NCBI GenBank assembly: GCA_037349315.1
Contig: JBAIAC010000035.1
Location: 4,230,501-4,294,500 of the forward strand
Direction: 5' to 3'
From: Chelydra serpentina
Taxonomy: Eukaryota > Chordata > Testudines > Chelydridae
DNA length: 64,000 nucleotides
This document shows positions 47,886-59,843 of the stretch, piece after piece. A program made the position numbers and the translations under genes. Positions within the stretch are counted from its first letter, which is position 1. Every line of letters starts with the position of its first letter. The notes under the pieces are model-generated. The model did no database searches and was not told the origin of the DNA. It was given only the letters and a program-made list of their open reading frames with translations.

Positions 47886-48480
47886 TTAACTCACATTAGT
47901 GTCCACCTGCTGTTTAATTGAGATTTAATTTGTGATTCCTGTTCCAGCACCACCTGTCTGTCCCCTCCCCCCTTCTGCTACCTCCTGGTTGCATTTAGTA
48001 TCATTGGCAATTAGCACCTCCCTTGTGCACCATCTTCCAGCCACCGTGGCCGAGTTCCTGACATCAAACCCCATTAGAAAGTCACCGGGTGACTACAATA
48101 GATCATGGATGGTGTGTCCGTGGCTGGTCCTGAAGCACAATGTGTCATTTTATTCATCTGCATCAGTCTTCCGGGGGCAAAGGGAGTTTGTTTTAGTTCA
48201 GCTTCTCAGTGAGCATCACTGAATTAACCCTTATTACAGCTCCGACCAGCAGCAGAACCTCTAGTTAAGGCTGAGCCCTCATTTCCATTCGAAGAGCCCC
48301 TTTTCAGATGCTGATGGCATTTGCCAAAATATTGCTCTTGGGCTGACATTTTTCCAGTCTTTTCCAACCAAAAGCTAATTCTGAGTAAAATCAGTTCTGC
48401 TTTTGAGTTCTATGAACTTTGGTGCTGGGGGGAGTGGGGGGTGTGGGTATAATAGACTGCCATGTGTTCTGATATTTAAA

Positions 48481-48824
48481 ACAAACAAAAGGAAGTATTT
48501 CTTCACACAATGCACAGTCAACCTGTGGAACTCCTTGCCAAAGGATGTTGTGAAGGCCAAGACTATAATCAGGTTCAAAAAAGAACTAGATAAGTTCATG
48601 GAGGATAGGTCCATCAATGGCTATTACCCAGGATGGGCAGGGATGGTGTCCCTAGCCTCTGTTTGCCAGAAGCTGGGAATGGGCAACAGGCGATGGATCA
48701 CTTGATGATTACCTGTTCTGTTCATTCCCTCTGGGGAACCTGGCATTGGCCACTGACGGAAGACAGGATACTGGGCTAGATGGACCTTTGGTCTGACCCA
48801 GTAGGGCCATTCTTATGTTCTTAT
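48481..48824 (+). mobile_element. CR1 3' UTR copy A
   Basis: It runs from ACAAACAAAAGGAAGTATTT through GAACTCCTTGCCAAAGGATG, GGAGGATAGGTCCATCAATG and GGGATGGTGTCCCTAGCC to the tail CATTCTTATGTTCTTAT. The frame at 48403-48705 is only the translated UTR. It is strikingly similar to copy B at 53.5 kb. Confidence 0.9.
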
Positions 48825-49269
48825 TTTTGGCTCTGGCAATTCTCTGAAGCTGGAAACATCAAACTTGGCTTGTTTTACAGCCTTCCTCAAGGAAGGAAAA
48901 TCAACTCAAGTTTGAAGGCAATCCGTTTAGAATTTTAAGTCATGGACATTTCCGTGCATGTATTATTTAGATCATTGTCCGTTGAGTTGCGACCCCACCA
49001 AGTTTAGAGAGGTTTAGAACACTGGCTTTTCTCTGACGCACGTTAGCTCAGATCTAAGATATTCCACAGCTGTGGCTAAACTGCTATATGCCCTCAGTTG
49101 AGGAGCATGTCTCTGCTATGGATGCCCAATTTTTCCTCTTAAAAAAACATGGGAACTAAATGCTGAAAACTAGTGTTAATGCAATATTAAAGTTATGATA
49201 TAAAGCACCTACATGTCAGGAGAGCTAAAGGGCTAGATCCCTGCCCTGTTCCTCCTGCTTTGGTCTCAA

Positions 49270-49532
49270 GTTGCAGTGGGGGAGGTCTAGGTTGGAGGTC
49301 TACTAAGAAAAAAACTATTTCACTAGGAGGGTGGTGAAGCACTGGAATGGGTTACCTAGGGAGGTGGTGGAATCTCCATCCTTAGAGGTTTTTAAGGCCT
49401 GGCTTGACAAAGCCCAATGGCTGGGATGATTTAGTTGGGGTTGGTCCTGCTTTAAGCAGGGGGTTGGACTAGATGACCTCCTGAGGTCTCTTCCGACCCT
49501 AATCTTCTGATTCTATGATTGATTCTATGATC
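49270..49532 (+). mobile_element. CR1 3' end fragment
   Basis: It carries TGGTGAAGCACTGGAATGGG, TTACCTAGGGAGGTGGTGG, GGTTGGACTAGATGACC and a tail of ATTCTATGATTGATTCTATG. Confidence 0.9.
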
Positions 49533-49534
49533 AA

Positions 49535-52500
49535 ATGCAAACACTGCTAGTATTTATGGAATCTTTCCTAAGAACTACACAGGATGTGCATTGGAGCCAC
49601 GTTAATGGAGTGGGTGAAACCTAGCATTCTGGCATTTCCTGCCCATTCTGCACCCAGTTTCTTCACCTCACCGTTGGGTTCACATCAACTAGCTTTATTG
49701 ACTCGATGTTCTTGGCGTTGGATTTCCTTCCTGCCTAGGTATGGCAGACACGGCTGGGCATTCATTTTGCAGCCAGTCATAACGTACATGCGTGGGCTAT
49801 TTTTTGTTGTTGAGGGGGCAGGGAAGTCTGGCGTTAGCTTGGCAAGGAGGTGAAGGGAACGGTGTGGCACGGAGGCACATCTGCCAGCTCTGTCTCAGTG
49901 GTAGTTAAGTGGAAACAGCAGTCTGTAAGGACGCAGTCTGTAAGGGAATCTAGCCCTCCCTGCCAAACCAGCGGCCTTGCTGCTTTTGGAGAGGAAAAAT
50001 CACAGCCCGTCCCAGTATAAATCAGAGAATTTTCCCTCATGTCTTTGCTATGGCCGCAGAATCCACTCCCCAGCTCTTCCTTTGTTTTCCTCTCCCTTCC
50101 CCTCTCGGTGTTTCCCAGAGATGCTGGCACCCTCGCTCCCATCAACGTCCGTGTCTAACTTTGTCCTAAGCTCTTGCCCACCATGAGAAGGGCCACGCAC
50201 CTACGGGACCCATCTACACTACCGATGGCAGAGCAGTGGATCTCCAAATGCGCTAGGCACAGCAAGGGCTTGACTGTGCCGTGGCACGGTGCCCCGTGCC
50301 GGTGGGGCGGTGGGCAGGTTCAGTGCTGCCCAGAGCTCACCCGACGCAGTCGCTGTACGACCCTGATGTGCCACTGTGGCTGGTAGCTTGGCACAGCAGC
50401 CGCACTCCTGTGTGCTCAGCCCCTACCCACGGAGCGATGGGCAGCCCCTTGGGAGCCCTCCTTGGGCCCCCCTTTGCAGACGCACATGGAAGCCAGGGGC
50501 AGAGCGCCTCTAGTTAGTCGGAAATGAAGTGGGAGCCTCCCCCTGTGGATAAAACAGGTTCAGAGGGACGAGGGGATGGGTGAGTGGGGGCTGAGCACAG
50601 CGGGGCTGTGACATGTGCCAGCCCAAGTAGCGGCCTGTTTTACAAAGCACTCTGGGGGCGCCCTGCATACAAAGAGCTCTCTGACTACCCAGCTTTCTGC
50701 AGCACTTCACAATCCCCCCAGATGCCATTAACATCTGCCCCTTAGGCCTGCCTCTCATTTGCTAAAAACCCAGGCCAGCGGCAGCCGGTTTATCCCTTAA
50801 ACACATGTAGGCTTGTTTGGGGCGGGAGATAAAGCCTGGATTGAGATTAAGCAGCTGTGTGTGGGTGAAGCCGGCAACAACGCCTTCATTCCCCCAGACT
50901 GTGCAAACGTCTCGCTATGGGTTCAGATGAACGGCTAGCGCTCCAGTGGGCAGCGTCTGCTGGGAGCGGCGGGTGCGTGACGGACTCATCTTTGGTGCCT
51001 GGATGCAGCTGGCATAAATTCACTGTAGCGAACCGATGTCCCGGGGCTGGTGCCCATCCCCGTGCCCCTATCTGCCTTGGGGTTTGAGAAATGCCTCTGC
51101 ATGTGTCTAGCAGTAGGCGATCATTATCCTAGGACACTGCTCTCTTCTCCCTGCCATTAGCTCGTAATGAGAACAAAACCCCGTCATTACGGCCTCTGTA
51201 ATTTTCCTGCTGCGCTCAGCCTGGTGGGTTCCAGCAGCAGCCTCTGTGCCCAGTGCAGATGCCAGTCACAGCAGCGTGCTATGGAGACAAACCCTCCCAG
51301 CCCTTTGGTGGGTGGGATCGCGTCGCACAGCGACGTGCTTGTGGGCTGTTGTGTGTGAAATCTGGCTGGCACCGGAGGTTGGCGTCTTCTCGTGGCTGGG
51401 TAGGCGCAGAGTGGGCGGCGGCAGTGCATTCTCCCCAGCGCTGTCGCTCCTCCTGCACCGCTGGCGGGCCCGAGAGAGAGGAGTGGGGTGTTCGTGCCCA
51501 GCGAGAACTGACCCTGCCGATGGTGGTGGGTGCTCCTGTCTGGTTGGAACTGGACAGGCGTCCGTCGCTCAGTTCCCATGCACGTCAGATCCTGCCAGGC
51601 ACTGGGGGCTTTCCCTGGCCCCGAGCCAATGGGCTGTGTGAAGAGCAGGTCAGGCAAGGCTTAACCTGTTCTTTGCCTACCTGTGGCTGAGGGGGGGCAT
51701 GGGGCTGTACAGCCCCCACTCTCACAGGCCCTTAGCTGCAATACGTGCAGTCATAGATCCTCCCACTGCTTGCTCCCTGCCTCCCCCACACCTCCTGCCC
51801 CCAGAGCGGCAGGGAGCAGAACGTGGAGGGCTCATTGTTCCATGACCCCTTCTGCCCCGGAGGGGGGGTGCTGACCAGCAGGATTCACCCCCGCCCCCAG
51901 CACAGCGCTGCTCGTACCAGGTGGCTGTTAACTCATGCTGGAGCGCGGCGGCATTCCGAGCATGTTCCTGTGAAATCCCCAAAGAATTCAGCAGGATTAA
52001 TGTTATGTGAGAGCAGAGCAGAGCGGGCCCAAGCCTGATTCGCTGCCTACCCTTACCCCGAGCAGAGCCGTGGCCTTGCGGGACAATGGGACGGCTCCTG
52101 GGATCCCCCAACCTTGCCAGCTTATCATAGGAACAGAGCATTTCACCCAGGCCTCACAACCACCACAAGGACACGCTCTTCCTCGCCGCCTCGCCGCCTT
52201 TCTGATAAGATAACTAGGCTCCCACAAACGTTTATTTTCTCGCTGTCTCAGTTACCGGCAAATCACTGTATTCTATAAGCCACTATTCTAGGGATTCCCG
52301 GTGCCATGCAATACCAGTCCTTCCCCAAAAGCATAGTCTAAAGATACACCGTGATCATCCTGGCATTGGCGGGTGGATAACCTTTTACCTTTCAGGCTTA
52401 AAGCAAAAATTTGTCCTTGATGGAAAGGTGTAAGGGGCCCAGTCTTGCACTGGCAAAAAGCAGCCCCGCTGGCTATTCTGTAGCCATTTAAGGAACACTG

Positions 52501-53465
52501 GGTTTTCCACTCTCTGTAATTAACAAGTGACATTGTGGGTCTGGAGTAGGGCAAAGGAGCAGTTCGCTCACGTGGAACAGCCAGGAAATGAGAGCGTTTC
52601 CAAAATAACACTGCCCAGTGCGTAAAGCAAAGGAAGGCGACACACAGACAAATGGTCCTTCTGCTAGGTCTGGAAGTGAAAACATTGGGCAAACTGTAAC
52701 CTCTTAATGATCTTTTTGAAAGAGGAGCGATGGTTTGGCGTTTGGGAATCTCAGGCTTTCTTCCTTTGGTAACAATCCAACTGGCACGTGGTATGAAGGG
52801 CAATGAGCGTTAGCCTTTTACAATGGGGGATTCATTAAACCGAGACAGGGCTTTTCTGGCATTTGCCAATTAAAATTTCACTTTTAAATGTATGCTGTAA
52901 AACAACATGCTCAGTGCGACACAGAGGCAGGCTCACGCCTTCCAGTTTGTCCTCACGGCTCCACCCCGCAGGGCTGCTCCGGAGCAACCATGAGCTAGAA
53001 AAGCACCATGGGTGATGCTTGACATGCAGGCAAACACGCAACCACCATCACCCCCTCCCCCCCTCTGCTTCAGCATTGCCATGTACAGCGGTACTCTGGC
53101 AAGTTGCCTCTGGAACTGGAGCAGTGTTCAGCCAGGCCAGATGTGCAGCCGGAGGCACGAGTTTCCCTCTGCTGGCTAATGTCATCATTTATAAACACCA
53201 GTCCAGGTTGCTCTGCAGCCTCATGCTGATGAAGCCAAACATGACAAAACACACGTGTCCGTGTTCCCTCGGCGGCAGATCCAGGTGGAGGAGTTCAAAC
53301 AGGGGAACTGGCTGGAGAACTTTGGGGTGCCTCTCCGCACTGAACCTGAACTTCACAGCCTGCAGGTTCGCCCATTCCTACAAGGGGGAACCCAGGGCTT
53401 AAGAGAAGGACAAGTACAAAGATCCAATCCAAGGGCAGGACCAGGCTCAGAATATTCTTTATCTG
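49535..53465. other. Intergenic sequence, no gene or clear repeat seen
   Basis: Moderately GC-rich unique-looking sequence. Long open frames at 51187-51690 and 51722-52141 have no motif, no splice context I could tie to a known gene, and no conserved family features. Confidence 0.45.
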
Positions 53466-53469
53466 CCAT

Positions 53470-53816
53470 CAAACAAACAAAAGGAAGTATTTCTTCACAC
53501 AATGTACAGTCAACCCGTGGAACTCCTTGCCAGAGGAGGTTGTGAAGGCCAAGACCATAACAGGCTTCAAAAAAGAACTAGACAAATTCATGGAGGATAG
53601 GTCCATCAATGGCTATTAGCCAGGGTGGGCAGGCATGGTGTCCCTAGCCTCTGTTTGCCAGAAGCTGGGAATGGGCGACAGGGGATGGATCACTTGATGA
53701 TTACCTGTTCTGTTCATTCCCTCTGGGGCACCTGGCATTGGCCACTATAAGAAGACAGGATCTTGGGTTAGATGGATCTTTGTTCTGACGAAGTAGGGCC
53801 ATTCTTATGTTCTTAT
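53470..53816 (+). mobile_element. CR1 3' UTR copy B
   Basis: It has the same start, internal order and tail as copy A at 48.5 kb, with scattered differences (for example GAGGAGGTTGTGAAGG where A has GGATGTTGTGAAGG). Both belong to one CR1 subfamily and are truncated at nearly the same point. Confidence 0.9.
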
Positions 53817-54885
53817 CATGCTGACCTGGTCAATTACCTCTCTGCACCTGATGCTCACACGAATCCCGGATGAGATTGCCGGCATACCAAGACGCCCGTG
53901 CCAGTGCACACCCACATGGTCTTCTGACCATTCCAGGCAGCTCTCTGTGCTGTGACTGGTAGCACAAGAGGGGAAAGAGGACACAACGTCGCAAACATCT
54001 GTTACAGGCCTTCCCCCAAACAGATGCTAAAATCAGTAAAAGAACATCTATTAAACAAGCTTAATTAATGGTGTCAGAATATGTAAACACACACACCAGT
54101 GAAGCCAGTGTGCAAATATTTTATTTCAGAGTGACTCTATAAAAGGCTTAGGGAAAGGTGGTCAGGGCCAAGTTAAAAATAAAGAGCAGAAATCACATCT
54201 CCCAGCCGCTGTGGAATGTAGAAGCACCGCGAAGCGCTGTTGTTTTGCTTCTCTTTTCTCTGGCAATTTGGCCTGGTCTAGCTCAGGGCTTGGCTTCAGG
54301 CTCCCACTGTGGAAACTGAAGCTATTCAACCATTTTGCTGAGAGCAGATGGGGAGGGAAAGAAAACAAAGTCAAATGAGATGCAGAAATGTAGCTCTTGT
54401 GGTGGGATAAGTTTGTAAAAGCCCCGTGCTTCTTTGGTCCTCGGTCTGACAGAGAATGTAGCTGACTCCGGAGGTGCTGATTAGCATGGCTGCTTTCACG
54501 GCCCGGCAGCTGCCGCAGGAAGTGGCATTTTGGGTGGCAGTGTGTAGCAGCTTGGGAGACGTCTCTCATGAATGATCAATACAAATGAATGGCACGAAAG
54601 CCTTGGAGCCTTCGCTAAGACACTCTGCCAAGCGTCCCGCTCTTCCTGACTCACAGAGAGATGGTTCAGTTCCCTGTGAGGCTTCACAGGATGCAAAGAA
54701 CGTGCTGAGCTTTTGCTGCAGTGCTAGGAAGGCAATTTGCCACTGTAACCAATACAATACATAGACTGACTATCTATCTGTGTTTCAGGGCACAAGACAG
54801 TCTCTGTCTAATGTAACTTAGGAAGAAACTTTCTCTGTGGATAGACTGTTCCATAGCTACCTACAGCAGGGTTTCTTGCACCTTT
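53817..54885. other. Intergenic sequence, unassigned
   Basis: No gene or recognisable repeat seen. Confidence 0.4.
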
Positions 54886-54889
54886 ATAG

Positions 54890-54966
54890 CTGTCTTTCCT
54901 TGGAGACAGGATGCTGGACTTGATGGATCACGAGTCGGAGCCCATCTGGCAATGCCTATGTTACCA
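54890..54966 (+). mobile_element. CR1 tail fragment
   Basis: GGAGACAGGATGCTGGACTT, GATGGATCACGAGTCGG and GGCAATGCCTATGTTACC form the diverged end of a CR1 3' UTR. Confidence 0.65.
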
Positions 54967-55029
54967 TCTATCTGCATATACATTGCACTCATTCCTGTAG
55001 CACTTTCCTGTGTGTGGGGAAGATGCTTT

Positions 55030-55146
55030 TAGGGTGACCAGATGTTCCGATTTTATAGGGACAGTCCCGATTTTTGGGTCTTTTTCTTATATAGGCTCCT
55101 ATTACCCCCCGTCCCGATTTTTCACACTTGCTGTCTGGTCACCCTA
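55030..55146 (+). mobile_element. GGTGACC-end hAT-like MITE, copy 4
   Basis: It starts TAGGGTGACCAGATG and ends CTGGTCACCCTA. Perfect 8-bp flanks GATGCTTT lie at 55022-55029 and 55147-55154. Confidence 0.93.
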
Positions 55147-55154
55147 GATGCTTT

Positions 55155-56541
55155 AGAACGATCTCTGACACTACAGATAAGTAGGGCTACATTTTGCCCT
55201 TACTTCCACCCAGGCAATCCTAATAGAAGCCAATGGAGCTGCAGTGGGTAGCTAAGGGCAAAAGTTAGCCAATGGTACGTGGAATGTTGCAACGCCATCC
55301 AGCTTCCCTGCTGTTATAAAATTCCCAAAGCAATACAAGCTGTTCCGTACAATCGCAGAGTTCGAGATCCAGTTGCATAGTTTAATCAGCTAGAGAGTTG
55401 GCAAATGCATGGAAAATGCAGCTTGTTCCCCTGCAGAAGAAGAGGAATCCATTGCACCCCAACATTGTACCCTCCCTATTAGATCCCCTTGTGCCCTCCC
55501 TTTTAAATTCCCTGCTCAGCTCTTACTGAAATCCCGTTTTGCCATCCGCAGGCCTCTGAGGCCAGAGCCTGTTGTCAGCATCATGCAGGCTGGGATTAGG
55601 TGCACAATGCCCGGTGATCAAAACAGGCGTCGCTTGTTTAATCCGTCACGTACGACACTAACAAAGTGTGCAGCTGTTGTCAGAATCATTCTATGGATTT
55701 GGTCAGGAATGTGTTTAAAAACCTGAGCGATCAGACCGCAGCCATAACCCAGGCAGTGACTCGTGCAGAGCGGAGGATAACAGCACAGATCTGTGCGGAG
55801 CGGCTCTGAGAACCTTGAAAATGACGGGAGCCAAGTGAGATGTAAATTTCAACCTCCCTACGTGGAAAGAGGTCTTTGTTGTCAAGGTTCTCCGTACAGA
55901 GGCAGATAGCTTGGAGACACTGTACAGTGTGTTATTGTTATGGCTAATACGATCGGTGCCTCAAGATAATAGCCAGAAATAAATAAATATGCCCTGCTTC
56001 TAGATAGGGCCATGTGGTATTGTTTTCCCTTTACATATTTGGTATGAATAAAGGGCATGAGATAATATTAATAGACTTCTCCAAACCAGGGAGTCTGGAT
56101 GACACCAACACCTGCATGCAGAGCAGCTGGCTGAAGCCAAACCTAGTCAAAAGAGACATGGGGCAAAATTGCTAGAAAACTTGCCACCAATCCAAGATCA
56201 CCCTCCCCTGAGGGCATCTGGCCTTTGATCATCAGAACGGTCCATGGCCCTGGGGTCCTGAAGGACCCATCATTGCTAGTGGTTACTCAAATAGCTATCC
56301 ATGGCTGCTAAAAAGGCCTTCTTCATCCTAGGGCTGGTCAGGAGGCTGCAGATACAGACGTGGCCATGGTGACCCTGGCATCCGGGATCTCCAGGCTTCT
56401 GTGTTCCTAGGACATTGACAAAAGCGCCGATTGGTTCAGAATGTGGCAGCCCATCTAGTAAACGATACACACCACTCAGAGCTCATCACCCTGGTGCTCA
56501 GCTCGCTGCACTGAACAGGGAGTCAAATTCAAGGTCATGGT
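55155..56541. other. Intergenic sequence with an old repeat fragment
   Basis: About 55180-55262 (TACATTTTGCCC and the inverse arm GGGCAAAAGTTAG around GAAGCCAATGGAG) resembles the ancient palindromic repeat seen at 40.4 kb. The rest is unassigned. Confidence 0.4.
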
Positions 56542-56667
56542 TAGGGTGACCAGATGTCCCGATTTTATAGGGACAGTCCCGATTTTTGGGTCTTTTTCTT
56601 ATATAGACTCCTATTACCCCCCCCACCTCCTGTCCCGATTTTTCACACTTGCTGTCTGGTCACCCTA
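56542..56667 (+). mobile_element. GGTGACC-end hAT-like MITE, copy 5
   Basis: It starts TAGGGTGACCAGATG and ends CTGGTCACCCTA. Perfect 8-bp flanks GTCATGGT lie at 56534-56541 and 56668-56675. Confidence 0.94.
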
Positions 56668-56849
56668 GTCATGGTGCTAATCCTCAAAACCCTCTAAAGG
56701 GCCAGCACGGCTTACCTAAAAGACCCCTTCTGTTTCTACCACCGGGACAGGAGGTAGCTGGTCCTGGCCTTTGGAACTCACTTCCACAAGAGATTAGCAT
56801 GACCACAAACCTTGCCTCACTCCAAACAAAATGCAGAACCCACTTTGTC

Positions 56850-56900
56850 TTTGATATAATAATAATAATAATCATATTAATTAATAATAATACATTAAAT
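56850..56900. repeat. AT-rich ATA-type microsatellite
   Basis: Interrupted runs of ATA/TAA triplets at about 56853-56892. Confidence 0.85.
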
Positions 56901-56934
56901 GCTGTCTCTAGAGGAATGAAGGCCAAAACCATAG

Positions 56935-57120
56935 ACAGCAATGTGGCCTGGTGGATATGATAGTAGAGTGGGACTCAGGAGACCTGGGTTTAATTCCTGG
57001 CTCTGCCGCTGTTTTGCTGGCTAGCCTTGGGCGAGTAATCTCTCTTCTGTGCCCCACTTCCCCCAGGAGGGCGGTAGGGATAAATATATTCACAGTGATG
57101 CGGTACTCAAAGGCTACAGT
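56935..57120 (+). mobile_element. MIR-like SINE
   Basis: It has the full MIR order: GTGGCCTGGTGGATATGATA head, GACCTGGGTTTAATTCCTGG, CTAGCCTTGGGCGAGTAATC core, CTGTGCCCCACTTCCCCC, and a tail with GATGCGGTACTCAAAG. Confidence 0.8.
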
Positions 57121-57314
57121 AGCGGGGACCATACAAATAACTTTGCCAGCCCTCTTTACTAACGGGGGCATCCAGTCTGTAACTGCAGGGTCATCTCATG
57201 TCAGAATCTTCTCTGCAGGTCTCTCTGAGACCAGAGAAAGGGAGGATTTTCTTAAAGAACTTTTGTTATGAACTAAAACGGCCTTTTGAAGAATTTAAAT
57301 CATCCGAGGGAGCT

Positions 57315-57450
57315 TTGCTTAGAGTGAGAGCACTGGGCTGGGGATCAGGATTTCTGTGTGCTCTTCCCAGCTCTCTCACTCACTTGATCTGTGATTTTGG
57401 GTAAGTCACGGATGCTCTCTGGGCCTGGTTTGCCCAATATGAAAACCTGT
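57315..57450 (+). mobile_element. MIR-like SINE fragment
   Basis: GAGAGCACTGGGCTGGGGAT, CTGTGATTTTGGGTAAGTCA and GGGCCTGGTTTGCCC follow the MIR order, with decay. Confidence 0.65.
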
Positions 57451-58800
57451 GATCTTCACATCCAGGAGCTTTCCAGGAGCTAAGTAAAGCAAAGAGATTG
57501 CAAAGTGAGTGCAAAGTGTGATCTCTCAATCACTTTTCTATTAGCCAGAGCCAGACAGAGGAGAATGAAAACAATTCTCTGAGCTGAGCAGTTCTTATCT
57601 TCTGTTTGTTTGGGAAGGGCAGAGTTGGGCCTCTCCTGTCTGCATTCCAGCCGGACCTGCTTGCTCTGAAACAAAAACAAGAGCTTGGCCTAATAAGTGC
57701 TAAGATGGGAACAGGGAAATCTCAGGTTTCAGGCCATCAGCTGATTGCCACAGGGAGCAGGGAAGCATTTTCCCCTCATGTGCATCCTTGCCTTTCTGGC
57801 CAGAGACCTGATGGGGCTTTTCACCTTTCTCTGAAGCATCAGCCGCTGCTGGCCTGATGCTCTGGGGTCCTAGCTAAGCAATTTCTTTGGATCTCGGTGA
57901 ATCATTTTTTTAAATCCCCTGAAAACCTGCAAGATGCATATATGCCTAAATCCTGCCTTCCTGCCAACCCTTAACCCCCATTAACGAGGTTCCTTTCTCA
58001 GGCTTGCTCCCATCCAGGGTGCTGGAGCACACTAGCACCCCTCCCAAGTGCCTTTGTGCAGCAGGAGCTCACCTTTCACTTCGAAAAACCAAGCCAGTCT
58101 CTGGTTGCCATGGCTCCAAAGAAAATCTTGAAAATGTGAAGGGAGTGTAACCAATGCAGTCATGTCTGCCTGCAGAGTGATTCATCTCAACTCACAAGGC
58201 GAGCCCTCCGAAGCCCAGAGAGCATGTGTGATCCTATTTTAAACATTGACATAACCTACCCTGAGCAGCGTCTCCAGCAGGTGGGGCTTATTTTATAGGT
58301 AGACCTTGGAAAGGTACTCCCATTTTTTTAACCCCTTCTGCTGTGGGGGGAGCGGAACTCAAGGCACCAAGGGTGGGAAATTTTAGGACAGAAAAATGCT
58401 TATTTTAGTACAGACAGTCTGTTTCCAGCCTGCTGATCCATTTACCTCCCTAATCCTGTCTCCCAAGAAATGAGGCTTCCCCCACGTCCAATGGCTCAAG
58501 TCAAGCCAGGCCTAGGTAGACAAGCCCTGATCGACTTATGTCAGGTACTAGCTCTGAGCATTCTTGCAAGTCTTTCTGTCTAGGGGGGGATTCTGCTTTT
58601 GTTACACTTGTGTCTCTTGTGAAAGTGAAACACGTCGCAGGAGTGTCCGGAAATGAGATTGTCCTGCCCATGTTTGGCTGGAGGGATCTGCCCTATTCTC
58701 AAACAATTCAGATGAGACTCATCCAGAAAAACCGTCATGCCCTTTCTTACCCTCAGCACCCACCCGAGCTGGGGGGTGTAGAGCTGGCTCCACCTCCCAC
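57451..58800. other. Intergenic sequence, unassigned
   Basis: No gene seen. Near 58511-58523, GTAGACAAGCCCTGA looks like one end of a Harbinger-like element, but no partner end was found. Confidence 0.4.
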
Positions 58801-59090
58801 CTCCCCCCCTCCCCCCCCCCCCCCCCCGCTTTATGGCAGCCAAGGAATCCCCCATGCTGAGGGCATCCTGAGATGCCAATTTAGGGCAGCCTTTCTGCTG
58901 GCACAAAGGGACCTTAGCATGGACCGGACCAGCATCCAGCCCCATAGCCTTTCCAAAGTCCTTCTCTGGGCTACTAATAGAGCTGGGCTTATTAACATAG
59001 ACACCTTTTGAAAAAGGATCCAAGTCTGAAATGGCCTTGTCTGTGGCAGCACACGCAGGGGGGGGGGGGGGGGGGGGGGAGGGGGCGCTG
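58800..59090. repeat. C run and G run about 230 bases apart
   Basis: A C-rich block ends in an unbroken C run (about 58811-58827). An uninterrupted G run starts at 59058 and is about 22 bases long, followed by AGGGGGC. The two could pair on one strand. Lengths of such runs are often uncertain in assemblies. Confidence 0.8.
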
Positions 59091-59740
59091 AGAAACGATG
59101 CTCCGCAGAGAGTGGTCTCTCTTACCTGGCGTCTGGCAATAGCTGCACAGCCGGGCCACGTTACCAACATACAGAGAGAGGCGAAGGCCATTCGTCGGGT
59201 CACTGCGTGATAAAAGAGTAGTAAGCAGGTGAATGGGGCTTAGGCTGGCCTTACAGGCCATTGCATTGTCCCGCAGCACCTAACTCGGCATTTATTCTAC
59301 AAGCGGAAAAAGAGGTTGAAGTTTCCTTTTGATGGAGAAAATTCCTGGATGTATGTTGGAACTGACATTTCCCCTTATTTACGTTGTCCCCGGGTCCGGT
59401 GTTAAAACACTTGGGCCCTCCAAACTGCAGCCAAAAGATAACAAAGCAGGCGGTTCAGTGGGGAAAAACTGATTTCCAGGGCCGTATTCAGCGGGCTGAC
59501 TGCTCGTGTCAGGCCCGTCCTGGACGAGTCTGGGGCTCCGTTCACAGCGCCACTGTTATTACTTCTCCGTTTGGTTTCTTAATTCAGCTGCTGCTCTGCC
59601 AGGGGAGAAGCCAAGGAAAGCAGACACGCGGCTGACGGGGTTTTTAGGAGGCGAGGGTGGGTTTTCTTGGGGGAGGGTCGATTGCTTTTGAAGGGGCAAT
59701 CCAGCCCGCTTTGGGTTGTTTGTGTAGCGAAGGTAAGAGG

Positions 59741-59835
59741 TAGGGTGACCAGATGTCCCGATTTTGGCGTCTTTTTCTTATGTAGGCTCCTATTCCCCTC
59801 CACCCCTTGTCCTGATTTTTCACACTTGCTGTCTA
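59741..59835 (+). mobile_element. GGTGACC-end hAT-like MITE, copy 6 (internally and terminally deleted)
   Basis: It starts TAGGGTGACCAGATG. It lacks the middle ATAGGGACAGT segment, and its right end stops at CTGTCTA, losing the GGTCACCC part of the terminal repeat. Perfect 8-bp flanks GTAAGAGG (59733-59740 and 59836-59843) still mark the insertion. Confidence 0.88.
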
Positions 59836-59843
59836 GTAAGAGG

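Noticed and set aside
48403..48705. 100-residue frame
   Set aside because: It is a translated CR1 3' UTR, not a gene.
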